Shown: positions 16,105 to 25,517, numbered from the stretch's first letter. The stretch is 64,000 nt of DNA from Roseovarius sp. S88 (GCF_037023735.1 NZ_CP146069.1:2149501-2213500), one strand, 5' to 3'. Translations and numbers: made by a program. The notes: generated by a model from the sequence alone, not told the origin.

Positions 16105-16250
16105 CGCCGTGCCAGCGACGGACCGGCCCTAAGGGCCGTCGCTTTGTCGATGCTAGGCGCTACGAATATCCGTCATGATGGCTTGGCAGGCATAAAGCGC
16201 ACCTATCAAACGAAAAACGCGCCGTCCCCCGGTCCGTCGCTGGCACGGCG
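16105..16250. repeat. 146-bp intergenic element bounded by perfect 22-bp inverted repeats
   Basis: CGCCGTGCCAGCGACGGACCGG-type arms at 16105-16126 and 16229-16250 are perfect inverted complements, with 102 bp between. Next to the left arm are GGGGC-GCA-GCCCC (16093-16105) and GGCCCT-A-AGGGCC (16125-16137). No coding frame of interest lies inside. It sits between the convergent ends of arsH and aroB. It could be a small non-autonomous mobile repeat, a REP/BIME-like element, or a bidirectional transcription barrier. Confidence 0.7.
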
Positions 16251-16287
16251 TAAATCAAACGGCAGCTTCGTCCTGCACAGCCGCCCA

Positions 16288-17400
16288 CTACCGCGTGGCA
16301 AGAGCATCCTGCAACAACCCACGCACCTGAACAGGATCGACATCCTCGGCGACAAATGCTTCGCCAATGCCGCGCGCCAGGATAAATCGCAGGCGGTCGT
16401 CGATCACCTTCTTGTCCTGTGCCATAAGGTCCAGCAAACCCTCCGCATCAGGCAATTCTCCTGATATATCAGACAGATCAACCTTCATCTTCATGCCACG
16501 CAGATGCGCCCGCACGCGGCTTGGATCCTCCTGCGCACATAGCCCCATACGCGACGATAACTCAAACGCCAGCGCACAGCCGACGGCTACGCCTTCCCCA
16601 TGCAACAGCCGGTCCGAATATCCCGTCGCCGCCTCCAGCGCATGGCAGAACGTGTGGCCCAGGTTCAAAAGCGCGCGGTCGCCCATCTCGGTCTCGTCGC
16701 GCACCACGATCTCGGCCTTCATCTCAACCGAGCGTTTGACCGCATAGAGCCGTGCCTCTTTGCCCCCGCCTGCCACATCAGGGCCATTTGCCTCCAGCCA
16801 GTCGAAAAACGCCGCATCGCCTAGAAGCCCGTATTTCACCACCTCGCCATAGCCGGCAAGGAAATCGCGCTCGGTCAGCGTGTCGAGCACGTCAATGTCG
16901 GCAAGCACCATAGCCGGCTGATGAAACGCCCCGATCAGGTTCTTGCCATGCGGCGCGTTGATCCCTGTTTTACCGCCCACAGAGCTGTCAACCTGCGCCA
17001 ACAGGCTGGTGGGAATCTGAACAAAACGCACGCCGCGCCGCAAAACGGCGGCGGCAAAGCCCACGAGGTCTCCGATCACCCCGCCGCCCAGGGCGATGAC
17101 CACATCCCGACGCTCGACCTTTTCTGACAAAAGCCATTCCACCGCGCGTTCGAAGTGCGGCCAGGATTTTGTCGCCTCTCCTGCGGGCAAGGTTAATGAA
17201 GATGACTGAACGCCCGCAACCTCCAGCGCCTTAGTTAACGTCGCCAGATGCGCGCCCGCGACGGTTTCATCGCTGATGATCGCCACCTGCGGACGGTTGA
17301 GAAGCGGGGTTATGTACCGCCCTGCATCCGGCAACACGCCGGACCCGATATGAACGTCATAGGCGCGCTCGCCCAACCCCACATGCACCGTTTCGATCAT
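16288..17400 (-). CDS. aroB: 3-dehydroquinate synthase
   Basis: A 370-residue enzyme of the shikimate pathway converting DAHP to 3-dehydroquinate with NAD and a divalent metal. Motifs: ALGGGVIGDLVGFAAAVLRRGVRFVQIPTSLLAQVDSSVGGKTGIN, split across the NAD and substrate sites; the metal-binding GYGEVVKYG Glu near residue 187, and NLGHTFCHA with HGEGVAVG histidines. Its ATG overlaps the aroK stop by 4 bp, the usual coupled aroKB unit. Confidence 0.96.
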   Translation of the reverse strand: MIETVHVGLGERAYDVHIGSGVLPDAGRYITPLLNRPQVAIISDETVAGAHLATLTKALEVAGVQSSSLTLPAGEATKSWPHFERAVEWLLSEKVERRDVVIALGGGVIGDLVGFAAAVLRRGVRFVQIPTSLLAQVDSSVGGKTGINAPHGKNLIGAFHQPAMVLADIDVLDTLTERDFLAGYGEVVKYGLLGDAAFFDWLEANGPDVAGGGKEARLYAVKRSVEMKAEIVVRDETEMGDRALLNLGHTFCHALEAATGYSDRLLHGEGVAVGCALAFELSSRMGLCAQEDPSRVRAHLRGMKMKVDLSDISGELPDAEGLLDLMAQDKKVIDDRLRFILARGIGEAFVAEDVDPVQVRGLLQDALATR

Positions 17401-17996
17401 GACAGTGCCTCCAACACGTCTTTGCGCCCCAAAAGCGCGTTCCGCACGTGACCCGCCATAGTGTCTATCGAGTACTCAGGGCGTGCTTCAACCTCCAGAT
17501 CAGCCATCTGGTACCGCGGAAGGCGTTCTTCATAAAGCGACTTCAGCGTCTGAAAAGGATTATCTGTGCGCAATAACGGTCTGGTATCCTTATGTTTTAC
17601 GCGGTTCCACAAGAGGTCCAGATCAGCCTTAAGCCACACGGATACGCCCTTGTCGTGGATCATGGCTCTGTTACGCTCAGATAGAAACGCGCCACCTCCG
17701 GCGGATAGAATGCCTCGTTCCTCGTCCAAAAGCCGTTCGATCACCTCGCTCTCACGATCCCGGAAAAAAGCCTCGCCGTCACGCTCAAAAATTTCTTTGA
17801 TCGACATATTGGCCGCAGCCACGATCTCGACATCCGAGTCAAGGAACGGTACATCAAGCATGGCCGCCAACGCCTTGCCCACAGCGGTTTTTCCTGCGCC
17901 CATCATCCCCACAAGAACCACCGTTTTTTTCAACTTCCAGGTGTTTTCCGAGGTCAAACTTCGGCGCTCCCCTGCCAATTTTTCAAGCTTTGTCAC
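17397..17996 (-). CDS. aroK: Shikimate kinase
   Basis: A 199-residue kinase phosphorylating shikimate at the 3-hydroxyl. P-loop GMMGAGKT near residue 31, shikimate-binding FLDSDVEI (the DxD) near residue 52, FRDRESEVI, and the GGGAF strand near residue 100. The chosen start is GTG 17996; the first about 20 residues are an extension beyond the core, and no internal ATG precedes the P-loop. It is divergent from the small membrane protein and xerD operon, a common alphaproteobacterial arrangement, and translationally coupled to aroB. Confidence 0.94.
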   Translation of the reverse strand: MTKLEKLAGERRSLTSENTWKLKKTVVLVGMMGAGKTAVGKALAAMLDVPFLDSDVEIVAAANMSIKEIFERDGEAFFRDRESEVIERLLDEERGILSAGGGAFLSERNRAMIHDKGVSVWLKADLDLLWNRVKHKDTRPLLRTDNPFQTLKSLYEERLPRYQMADLEVEARPEYSIDTMAGHVRNALLGRKDVLEALS

Positions 17997-18071
17997 TGAA
18001 TGACGTGATCTTGGGCAAAAGGCCAGTTATAAGTTGGACAAAACAATGGAAAGCGAGCAGGCAGGCGCAAC

Positions 18072-18221
18072 ATGTTACGGCTTATAAAATTTTTGCTGTA
18101 CTTAATCGGATTGGGGTTCATCGCGTTGGTGGCATACGCATATATCGGGCCGTTTTTCGGCGCTGACTTTTCTCCGCCAAGCGAAGAGATCCGTCAGGAA
18201 ATCATTCTTGAGAGTTCTTAA
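18072..18221 (+). CDS. Small single-pass membrane protein, 49 residues
   Basis: The short frame ATG 18072 to TAA 18221 encodes a basic N-terminus (MLRLIK), one hydrophobic helix (FLLYLIGLGFIALVAYAYIGPFF) and an acidic tail ending IRQEIILESS. A GCAGGCGCAAC stretch precedes it. It lies in the aroK-xerD divergent gap and overlaps the TTG start of the next gene by 14 bp. This sort of tiny protein before xerD is plausible in Rhodobacteraceae, but its function is unknown. Confidence 0.65.
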   Translation: MLRLIKFLLYLIGLGFIALVAYAYIGPFFGADFSPPSEEIRQEIILESS

Positions 18222-19743
18222 CGCGTTAACACTTGTTTCTATCATCGCGTCCCCAGCCCTCGCCGAAGAGCCGCTGTCCGCGATTGACTGGCTGAAGGAT
18301 CCCGCCCCAATCAGCCTGACTCAACCGCTTGTCACGCCGTTGCTGGACACACCCGAAGAGACTGGCAGCACGACACCAGATGTAACGGTCGCCCCTCTTG
18401 GCACGACACAATCCGAGACAATCGGGCTTTTGCCGTTTAGCACAACCGGGCTGCCGCCAGAGCTTTGGTCTGCGTCGCAGGCGGACACGATATCGGCGAT
18501 GTTTGATCGCATATCGACTGATCCGCTGCCCGCGCTTCAGGCGCTCTATTACACACTGCTTCTGGCCGAAGCAGAGGCGCCTAGCGCACAAAACGCGCCA
18601 TCCGAGACCTTCTTGCAGGACCGCGCCGCGACGCTCATGCGGATGGGCGCAGTGGATCCCGCCCTTGCCCTGATCGAACAAGCTGGTCCGCAACAGCCTG
18701 CGGTCTTTGATCTTTGGTTCGATCTGGCGCTTTTGACCGGGACCGAAGATCAGGCCTGTCGAGCCCTCTCTGCCAACCCCACGCTCACACAAAACTATGA
18801 GACGCGGATTTTCTGTTCGGCCCGAGATGGCGACTGGCAAACGGCAGCACTCACGTTTGAGACGGCCAATGCCCTTGGTCTGCTGGATGACACGACCGGC
18901 ACCCTTTTGGCGCAATACCTTGATCCTGAGACAATAGAAGCCGCACCCAACCTGCCGCCCAGCCGAAACATGACACCGCTCGGTTTCCGACTTTTTGAGG
19001 CCGCAGGCACGCCCATGCCCACACGCAATCTGCCACGCGCCTTTGCCGTGGCGGATCTGCGTGGCGTTTCTGGCTGGAAAGCAGAAATTGAAGCAGCCGA
19101 ACGGCTTGCCCACACAGGCGCCCTGCCCGCCAATCGTCTTTTGGGCCTTTACACGTCGCAACGCCCCGCAGCCTCCGGTGGTGTGTGGGAACGCGTTTCC
19201 GGTGTTCAGGCTTTGGAACGCGCTTTGAACCAAAACAACACCGATGCCGTGGCACGCGCCTTGACAAAACTCTGGCCAGACATGCGGCGCGAAGGCCTCG
19301 CAGTGGCGCTGGCGACGCTCTACGGCCCTGCCCTGGCGCGACTGGATTTGCCAACACCTGCGGCCTCGATGGCCTACCATGCGGGCCTTTTGTCACCAGA
19401 CTATGAGACGCTGGCGCAAGCTTTGCAGCCCAACAACAGAACCGACCGGTTCCTGCAATCTGTCGCCCTTGGCACGCCGGACCGCAGCCTTGCGGCCAGC
19501 ACAACCGAGATTGCCATCGCCGAGGCTTTTGGGCGAACCGAAGCCTCGCCTGATCATCGTGGCATGCTCGACACGGGCCGTCTGGGACAGGCCATTCTGA
19601 GTGCCGCCCTTCAACTTGATGCCGCAGGCCCCAACCAAAGCCGCGATATCATCTCTGGCCTGTCGACCCTACGTGCCGTGGGGCTAGAGGACACCGCCCG
19701 CCGTGCCGCCTTGCAAATCCTGCTGCTCAAGGCGCGCTCATGA
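18208..19743 (+). CDS. Exported hypothetical protein, helical-repeat type, upstream of xerD
   Basis: A 511-residue protein with a clear signal peptide (RVLNALTLVSIIASPALA, cleavage before EEP). A Pro/Thr-rich stretch to about residue 70 follows, then a long alanine/leucine-rich helical array with TPR-like features (AATLMRMGAVDPALALIEQAG; DLWFDLALLTGTEDQACRAL). No catalytic motif is recognised. The start is TTG 18208, behind AGGAAATCATTC inside the preceding small gene. The stop overlaps the xerD ATG (ATGA). It is probably periplasmic; the role is unknown. Confidence 0.8.
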   Translation: MRVLNALTLVSIIASPALAEEPLSAIDWLKDPAPISLTQPLVTPLLDTPEETGSTTPDVTVAPLGTTQSETIGLLPFSTTGLPPELWSASQADTISAMFDRISTDPLPALQALYYTLLLAEAEAPSAQNAPSETFLQDRAATLMRMGAVDPALALIEQAGPQQPAVFDLWFDLALLTGTEDQACRALSANPTLTQNYETRIFCSARDGDWQTAALTFETANALGLLDDTTGTLLAQYLDPETIEAAPNLPPSRNMTPLGFRLFEAAGTPMPTRNLPRAFAVADLRGVSGWKAEIEAAERLAHTGALPANRLLGLYTSQRPAASGGVWERVSGVQALERALNQNNTDAVARALTKLWPDMRREGLAVALATLYGPALARLDLPTPAASMAYHAGLLSPDYETLAQALQPNNRTDRFLQSVALGTPDRSLAASTTEIAIAEAFGRTEASPDHRGMLDTGRLGQAILSAALQLDAAGPNQSRDIISGLSTLRAVGLEDTARRAALQILLLKARS

Positions 19744-20681
19744 CCGCCCGGCATTGGATGTCGGGGTTTCTAGAGGCGCAGGCCGCTGAGTTGGGGGCAT
19801 CGGAAAACACGTTGCAGGCCTATGCCCGTGACCTGCGCGACTATGCCGACTGGTCCGTCAAGGAAGGGCATGATCCCTGCACCGCAGGACAGCTTGAGAT
19901 CGAGGCGTATCTCACCCATTGCGATGATCAGGGACTGGCGCGATCAACCCGCGCGCGGCGGCTGTCGGCGATTAAACAGTTTTACCGCTTTGCTTTTGAC
20001 GAACGCCTGCGTGACGACAACCCCGCCATCAAGATCAGCGGTCCGGGACGGGAAAAATCCCTGCCCAAGACGCTCGATCTGGATGAGGTGGACCGGCTTT
20101 TGCGCGCCGCCACAGAGGTCGGGCGCACGGAAGCTGACCGCAGCCGCAATACCTGTTTGATGGAGCTTCTCTATGCCACCGGCATGCGGGTGAGTGAGCT
20201 TGTCTCCCTGCCGGTGGCCACCGTGCGAGGCGGTCCTGAAATGCTCCTGATCAAGGGCAAGGGCGGCAAGGAACGCATGGTCCCGCTGTCGCCCTCGGCC
20301 CATGAGGCGGTTGAGGATTGGCTGGCGCATCGCGACACGGCACAAGAAAAGAAACGTGCAGAGTGCAAACCGGATTCGGCGTTTCTCTTCCCATCCTCCG
20401 GCAAACTGGGGCATATGACACGACACAGGTTTTACATGCTGATCAAAGAGTTAGCCGTCTGTGCCGGCGTGTCCCCTGACAAGGTGACACCACATACGTT
20501 GCGCCATGCCTTTGCTACGCATCTTCTGGCCAACGGGGCAGACCTGCGCGTGATCCAAACCCTTCTGGGTCATGCCGACGTGGCCACGACCGAGATTTAC
20601 ACCCATGTGCTGGATGAACATCTGCGCGACCTGGTGAACGATGCACATCCCATGATGAAACGGGCGCGCGGCGAGGATTAG
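19740..20681 (+). CDS. xerD: Tyrosine recombinase XerD
   Basis: A 313-residue tyrosine recombinase of the chromosome-dimer-resolution type, acting at dif with XerC and FtsK. The N-terminal core-binding SAM-like domain covers residues about 5-90. Catalytic residues: Arg in ATGMRVSEL near 150, Lys in GKGGKERMVPL near 175, His-x2-Arg in HTLRHAFATHLL near 248, GHADVATTEIYTHV with the nucleophilic Tyr near 283. It is a housekeeping recombinase rather than an integrase of a mobile element: the flanks are core genes and no att duplication is visible. Confidence 0.93.
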   Translation: MTARHWMSGFLEAQAAELGASENTLQAYARDLRDYADWSVKEGHDPCTAGQLEIEAYLTHCDDQGLARSTRARRLSAIKQFYRFAFDERLRDDNPAIKISGPGREKSLPKTLDLDEVDRLLRAATEVGRTEADRSRNTCLMELLYATGMRVSELVSLPVATVRGGPEMLLIKGKGGKERMVPLSPSAHEAVEDWLAHRDTAQEKKRAECKPDSAFLFPSSGKLGHMTRHRFYMLIKELAVCAGVSPDKVTPHTLRHAFATHLLANGADLRVIQTLLGHADVATTEIYTHVLDEHLRDLVNDAHPMMKRARGED

Positions 20682-20851
20682 GTTTGGCCGCTTGTTGGGG
20701 CAAATCCAATGAGACGTCGAAGCGCGACCCATCAAAAAAGAAAGACATCCGTGTCCAGATTGCCAAGGTCTTGAACCTTCATGATGGCTGTCCCTTGAAT
20801 GACACCGCTCTGCACCCCATAACCCAAGGAACTACTTGGATAAGACCCTAG

Positions 20852-22159
20852 ATGGAACCCGTATCATCTTCGCTCGACGCGGCCTTTTGGATCACCTGCC
20901 TTTCAATTCTTGGGCTCTTGGTCCTCTCGGCCTGTTTCTCGGGCAGTGAAACCGCGCTGACGGCTGCGTCGCGCGGTAAATTGCGTGCGCAGGCTGAAAA
21001 AGGCTCAAAAGGCGCCGAAAAGGCGCTTGAGATCACAGAAGACAATGAACGCCTGATTGGCTCGGTCCTTTTGGGCAATAACCTTGTAAACATCTTGGCC
21101 ACGTCGCTGGCCACGGCCCTCTTCACGCGGCTTTTCGGCGAATCCGGAGTGGCTCTGGCCACACTGGTCATGACCTTGCTGGTTCTTATCTTCGCTGAGG
21201 TTTTGCCAAAAACCTACGCCATCACGAACGCCGAAGTGGCCGCCTCCAAGGCCGCCCCGGTCATCAAGTTTATCATTCGCATCTTTGATCCGGTCGTATC
21301 GGCGGTGCGGGTTCTGGTGCGCGGTGTCCTGAGCCTGTTTGGCGTCAAAACCGATCCGGACAGTCACATCCTTGCCGTGCGCGAGGAGATCGCCGGTGCG
21401 CTTTACCTCGGCCATTCCGAAGGTGTGGTCGAAAAAGAAGACCGCGACCGCATCCTTGGCGCTCTGGATCTTGGCGAACGTGCTGTGGAAGAAATCATGC
21501 TTCACCGCAGCCAGATCGAAATGATCGACGCCGAGCTGGACCCCGAGGCGATCCTTGATCAATGCCTGAAAAGCAATCACACCCGCCTGCCCGTTTTCCG
21601 AGATGACCCCGACAACATCATCGGCGTGGTCCATGCCAAAGACCTCTTGCGCGCCATGCACAAGCTGATCACGCAGGATTTCGGCAATCGCGAGTTGCTG
21701 AAGAATTTTGACATCTGCTCGGTGGCGATGAAGCCTTATTTTGTGCCGGAAACCACCACGCTGGACGACCAGATGCGGCAATTCCTGCGCATGCGTTCGC
21801 ATTTTGCACTGGTGGTCGATGAGTATGGTGACCTTCAGGGTCTGATCACTCTGGAGGATATTTTGGAAGAGATCGTCGGTGAGATTACGGACGAATTCGA
21901 CCCACAAGCCGAGCATCCGATCCGGCGCGCCGATGATGACCAATTTCTCATTGACGGCGCCATGACCATCCGCGACCTCAACCGCGCGACAGACTGGACC
22001 CTGCCCGATGATGAGGCCAACACCGTCGCTGGTTTGGTCATTCATGAGGCTCAGATCATCCCCAACGTGAAGCAGGTCTTCAACTTCCACGGCTTCCGCT
22101 TTGAAGTCGTCGAAAAGCAGGACAACCGCATCACCAAGCTGAAGATCCGCAAGCTCTGA
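20852..22159 (+). CDS. CNNM/CorC (HlyC/CorC, DUF21-CBS) transporter-like protein
   Basis: A 435-residue protein: DUF21/CNNM membrane domain at residues about 10-190 (ACFSGSETALTAASRGKLRAQAEKG, LGNNLVNILATSLAT, FAEVLPKTYAITNAE), two CBS motifs in the middle (VEEIMLHRSQIEMID; LPVFRDDPDNIIGVVHAKDLL; HFALVVDEYGDLQGLITLEDILEEIVGEI) and a C-terminal CorC_HlyC domain. By family knowledge these affect magnesium or cobalt efflux and resistance; older annotations say hemolysin. Start ATG 20852 is 170 bp after xerD, leaving room for its own promoter. Confidence 0.9.
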   Translation: MEPVSSSLDAAFWITCLSILGLLVLSACFSGSETALTAASRGKLRAQAEKGSKGAEKALEITEDNERLIGSVLLGNNLVNILATSLATALFTRLFGESGVALATLVMTLLVLIFAEVLPKTYAITNAEVAASKAAPVIKFIIRIFDPVVSAVRVLVRGVLSLFGVKTDPDSHILAVREEIAGALYLGHSEGVVEKEDRDRILGALDLGERAVEEIMLHRSQIEMIDAELDPEAILDQCLKSNHTRLPVFRDDPDNIIGVVHAKDLLRAMHKLITQDFGNRELLKNFDICSVAMKPYFVPETTTLDDQMRQFLRMRSHFALVVDEYGDLQGLITLEDILEEIVGEITDEFDPQAEHPIRRADDDQFLIDGAMTIRDLNRATDWTLPDDEANTVAGLVIHEAQIIPNVKQVFNFHGFRFEVVEKQDNRITKLKIRKL

Positions 22160-22253
22160 GGGTCAGGCCGGGTTTGAGTATTTTTAAGAACGATGAAAGA
22201 TTAAGGTCTTTGCCCTGTCTGTCACTGTTCCCCAAAAACTCTCGCCGAAGGTG

Positions 22254-24686
22254 TCAAGCGCGCAGTTTTTCGCCCTTGGGATCAAACGGCGGCTCATGCA
22301 GGATACGACCTTTGTGTGGCTGCCCCAGAACCATGACTTCCACGTCATCCCCTGCCTTCACCGTGCCGGATTTCACATAGCCAAGCGCCAGGCTCATACC
22401 CACTGTGTAACCATAGGTACCCGAGGTCACGCGGCCCACCGGGTTGCCCTTGGAATCCCGGATGGGTTCGCCGCCCGTGGCATCAGCGTTCGAGGCGTTG
22501 ACCGCGTCTTCGTCAATATGAATGAGCACAAGCTCTTCGCGTGTGGGCTCAGACATCACCTTAGCCGTGGCCTCTTTGTGCAGGAAGTCCTTGTCCATTT
22601 TGCACAGCGGCGCAAAGCCCACCTCATGCGGGAAATACTCTGGGCTGTATTCGCGGGACCATGAGCCATAGCCCTTCTCCACGCGCATCGACATCAGGGC
22701 GCGGCCGCCCACGGGCCCTGCGCCAAACTCTTTGCCGACCTCCAGAAGCGCGCGGTAGAGTTTTTCTTGATCTTCCGTCTTGCAGTGCAATTCCCAGCCC
22801 AGATCGCCGGTGAAGCTCACACGAAGGGCCAAACAGCGCACACCGGCCAGATCAATCATCGCCGATCGCATGAACGGCATGTCCTCAGTCGCCAGAGAAT
22901 GGTTGGTCAAGCGCTGCAACATATCACGAGACTTGGGTCCAGCCACGTTAAAGCCGCACATGGCCTCGGTGTGGCTTTCAAATGTCGTGACGTCTGGCAA
23001 TGGTACCATGTCAAAGAACCGCTTGTGATAGCGTTCGGCCATACCAGACGAGATGACCCAGAACTCGTCTTCTGCCACGCGGGTCACAGTCGCATCCCCG
23101 GCAATTCCGCCACGCACACCGATCAGCGGTGTGAGGCAGGACCGACCCACAGATTTTGGCATCCGGTTGGCAAAAACGGCATTCAGCCAATCCTCTGCGC
23201 CCGGCCCTTTCACGTGATACTTGGCGAAGTTCGAGATATCGATGATACCCGCGCGGTCGCGCAGCATCTTGCATTCCTCACCCACAGGTCCCCACCAGTT
23301 CTGGCGGGTGAACCCGTTCGTGTCCTCGACCCCCGGTGCATCGGCAAACCATTGCGGATGCTCCCAGCCGTAGTTGAGGCCAAAGACCGCGCCCATGTCC
23401 TTTTGCAGATCATAGATGGGTCGTGTGCGCACAGGCCGGCCCGCCGCACGTTCCTCATTCGGGTAGTGGATGGCAAAGCGATGCGCATAGACATCCTCGA
23501 CCTTGGCTTTGACGAATGTCTTGTCATTGGCCCAAAGCCCAAACCGCGCGATATCCCAGGGGAACATGTCATAGAGCATTTCGCCCTCAACGATCCAGTG
23601 GCTGACCATGAGGCCCATCCCTGCCGACTGGCTGAAGCCCGGAATGATGCCGCCCACCATGAAGTAGTTCTTCAACTCCGGCACAGGGCCAAGGATCACG
23701 TTGCTATCGGGCGACCAGATCATCGGGCCATTGATGACCCGCTTGATGCCGGCCTCGGCCGCAACCGGCACGCGGTCCATTGCTCGCATGACATTTTCCA
23801 TGATCCGGTCGAGATCATCGGCAAACAGATCATGGGCAAAATCAAGCGGCGTGCCGTCCTCGGCCCAGAACTTCATGTCTTTCTCGTAGGCCCCAATCAG
23901 CAGGCCCTTGCCTTCCTGGCGGAGGTAATATTCGCCATCACGGTCCGCGACCGAGGGCAACCGCCGGTCCATCCCGTCGATCTCGGCAATCGTTTCGGTC
24001 ACGAAATACTGGTGTTCTGTGGGTTGCAGCGGCACCTCAATGCCCGCCAGTGCGGCCACTTCGCGCCCCCAAAGCCCAGCACAGTTGATCACCCATTGGG
24101 TCTCGATATTGCCCTTGGGCGTCTCCACAATCCATGTGCCATCTGGCTTCTGTGTCGTGGCCGTGACCGGCGTGAAGCGGTGAATTTCCGCGCCCCGCTG
24201 CCGCGCGCCAACCGCATAGGCGTTGGTCACGCCCGAAGGGTCTACATTGCCGCCATCCGGCTCCCACATGATGCAACGGATGCCATCGAAATTGACGAGG
24301 GGATGTTTTTCCTCGGCCTCTTCGCGAGTGATCTCGTGAAAGTTCATCCCGTAAAGCTGTGCCTTGGCGGCCTGCAGCTTTAGCTGATGCTCCCGGTTCT
24401 CGGTCTGCGCCAGATAGAGCGAACCAGGCTGGAACACGCCACAGCTTTGCCCGGTCTCCTCCTCCAGCGAATTGTAAAGGTTCATCGTGTAATGCTGCAG
24501 ACGAGAGATATTCGCGCTGTCATGCAGCCCATGGATATTCGCCGCTGCATGCCATGTGGAGCCTGATGTCAACTCATTGCGCTCCAGCAACACCACATCC
24601 GTCCACCCCAGCTTGGTCAGGTGATAGAGCACCGAGCAGCCAATCACGCCGCCTCCGATAACAACTGCTTGTGCGTGGGTCTTCAT
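22254..24686 (-). CDS. FAD-dependent GcvT-family dehydrogenase (dimethylglycine/sarcosine dehydrogenase-like), copy 1
   Basis: An 810-residue four-domain protein: DAO-type FAD domain with VVIGGGVIGCSVLYHLTKLG at residues about 7-26; FAO_M linker domain near 370-430; GCV_T folate-binding domain about 430-710 (the C-terminal half has AGPKSRDMLQRLT, GDLGWELHC, ALMSMRVEKGYGSW); and GCV_T C-barrel domain at the end. By family knowledge such enzymes demethylate N-methylated glycines and pass the methylene to tetrahydrofolate. The substrate here is not determinable. ATG 24686 follows GAGGTGAGACC; the upstream extension to 24737 is rejected. A paralogue lies at 26968-29385 in the opposite orientation. 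Confidence 0.88.
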   Translation of the reverse strand: MKTHAQAVVIGGGVIGCSVLYHLTKLGWTDVVLLERNELTSGSTWHAAANIHGLHDSANISRLQHYTMNLYNSLEEETGQSCGVFQPGSLYLAQTENREHQLKLQAAKAQLYGMNFHEITREEAEEKHPLVNFDGIRCIMWEPDGGNVDPSGVTNAYAVGARQRGAEIHRFTPVTATTQKPDGTWIVETPKGNIETQWVINCAGLWGREVAALAGIEVPLQPTEHQYFVTETIAEIDGMDRRLPSVADRDGEYYLRQEGKGLLIGAYEKDMKFWAEDGTPLDFAHDLFADDLDRIMENVMRAMDRVPVAAEAGIKRVINGPMIWSPDSNVILGPVPELKNYFMVGGIIPGFSQSAGMGLMVSHWIVEGEMLYDMFPWDIARFGLWANDKTFVKAKVEDVYAHRFAIHYPNEERAAGRPVRTRPIYDLQKDMGAVFGLNYGWEHPQWFADAPGVEDTNGFTRQNWWGPVGEECKMLRDRAGIIDISNFAKYHVKGPGAEDWLNAVFANRMPKSVGRSCLTPLIGVRGGIAGDATVTRVAEDEFWVISSGMAERYHKRFFDMVPLPDVTTFESHTEAMCGFNVAGPKSRDMLQRLTNHSLATEDMPFMRSAMIDLAGVRCLALRVSFTGDLGWELHCKTEDQEKLYRALLEVGKEFGAGPVGGRALMSMRVEKGYGSWSREYSPEYFPHEVGFAPLCKMDKDFLHKEATAKVMSEPTREELVLIHIDEDAVNASNADATGGEPIRDSKGNPVGRVTSGTYGYTVGMSLALGYVKSGTVKAGDDVEVMVLGQPHKGRILHEPPFDPKGEKLRA

Positions 24687-25001
24687 TGGTCTCACCTCTG
24701 TCGCCAGTTTGATATCAAACTGCACACTTGCGCGCATGTCTGATGCACATTCCGCGACATCCTTCGTCGCTCGTAGAGTTTTGTCGTTTCAGTTTGCGAC
24801 AGCTTGTTTCGGATTGCGGCACCACATGTCATGCTGCGAAAACGTCTCGGCGGTAGTCAAGTCGTGCGTCATAAGCGCCTCAGAACCTGAATACGTTACA
24901 AAGGCTTCACTTCGACTTGAACCAACGTGACGGGCCGACCTCTAGCATTACAACCGACATGCCGCCATCTTCGCCAGGTCACTGCAACAAAGGATCATTC
25001 C
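24687..25001. other. 315-bp divergent intergenic region
   Basis: This separates the minus-strand GcvT-family gene from the DM13 gene. It must hold promoters for both, but I see no confident -35/-10 pair. TTGATATCAAACTG at 24709 contains a short TTGATATCAA palindrome that could be an operator. AAAGGA at 24988-24993 is the ribosome site of the DM13 gene. No gene inside is credible. Confidence 0.4.
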
Positions 25002-25415
25002 ATGACATTCACACGTCGTCAATTCGCGGGCCTCACTCTGGCCGCAACCGCCACTGCCGCTCTGGGGGCCACCCCGGCGCTGGCAGGATCAGATGTGCGT
25101 AAAGGCACGCTTTCGGGACGCCAAGGGTACAACGTCACTGGCACCGTAAAAGTCAAGAAAGTTGACGGCAAAACCAAAGTCGTGCTTGCTGATGACTACG
25201 TGTTTGATCCCGCGAAAAACCCACCAGACATCAAGATCGGCTTTGGTTCGGGCGAGAAATACGCCAAAGGCTCCAAGATCCATGACAAACTGACTGTCAA
25301 GAAAGGCGAAGCCACGTTCGAAGTGCCCGCCGGGATCGACACCGATAAGTATGACGAGCTCTATATTTACTGCGAGCAGTTCACCGTCATTCTGGCCGTT
25401 GCACCTTTGAAATAA
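25002..25415 (+). CDS. Tat-exported DM13-domain protein
   Basis: A 137-residue protein. The N-terminus is a twin-arginine signal (MTFTRRQFAGLTLAAT... ending ALA-G, cleavage near residue 28). The mature part matches DM13 domain features: a G-x-V-K-V repeat strand region, ADDYVFDPAKNPPDIKIGFGSG with the conserved P-D-[IL] segment, and the C-terminal YDELYIYCEQFTVILAVAPL carrying the single conserved Cys. By family knowledge DM13 is proposed to take part in redox or electron transfer through this Cys. Tat export implies folding in the cytoplasm, possibly with a cofactor. AAAGGA precedes ATG 25002; a strong terminator follows. Confidence 0.8.
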   Translation: MTFTRRQFAGLTLAATATAALGATPALAGSDVRKGTLSGRQGYNVTGTVKVKKVDGKTKVVLADDYVFDPAKNPPDIKIGFGSGEKYAKGSKIHDKLTVKKGEATFEVPAGIDTDKYDELYIYCEQFTVILAVAPLK

Positions 25416-25443
25416 TCCCCCTCAGGTACTGCAGCACAGCATT

Positions 25444-25468
25444 AAACCGCCGGAAACGGCGGTTTTTT
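25444..25468 (+). terminator. Intrinsic terminator after the DM13 gene
   Basis: AAACCGCCG (25444-25452), loop GAAA (25453-25456), CGGCGGTTT (25457-25465), continuing in a T run to 25468. Perfect 9-bp stem with a stable GNRA-type loop; it lies 28 bp after the stop codon. Confidence 0.93.
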
Positions 25469-25517
25469 GTTGCCCATATGCATTTCCAATCGCGGGATTT
25501 TGCGACAGGGTCCGATC

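Noticed and set aside
19740..20681. Integrase of a mobile island
   Set aside because: The recombinase has XerD length and motifs, is coupled to a conserved upstream gene and sits among core genes with no att repeats.
22767..24383. Long open frame (538 codons) on the plus strand
   Set aside because: It is antisense to the GcvT-family dehydrogenase, is rich in His/Arg typical of a GC-rich shadow frame, and has no recognisable domain or ribosome site.
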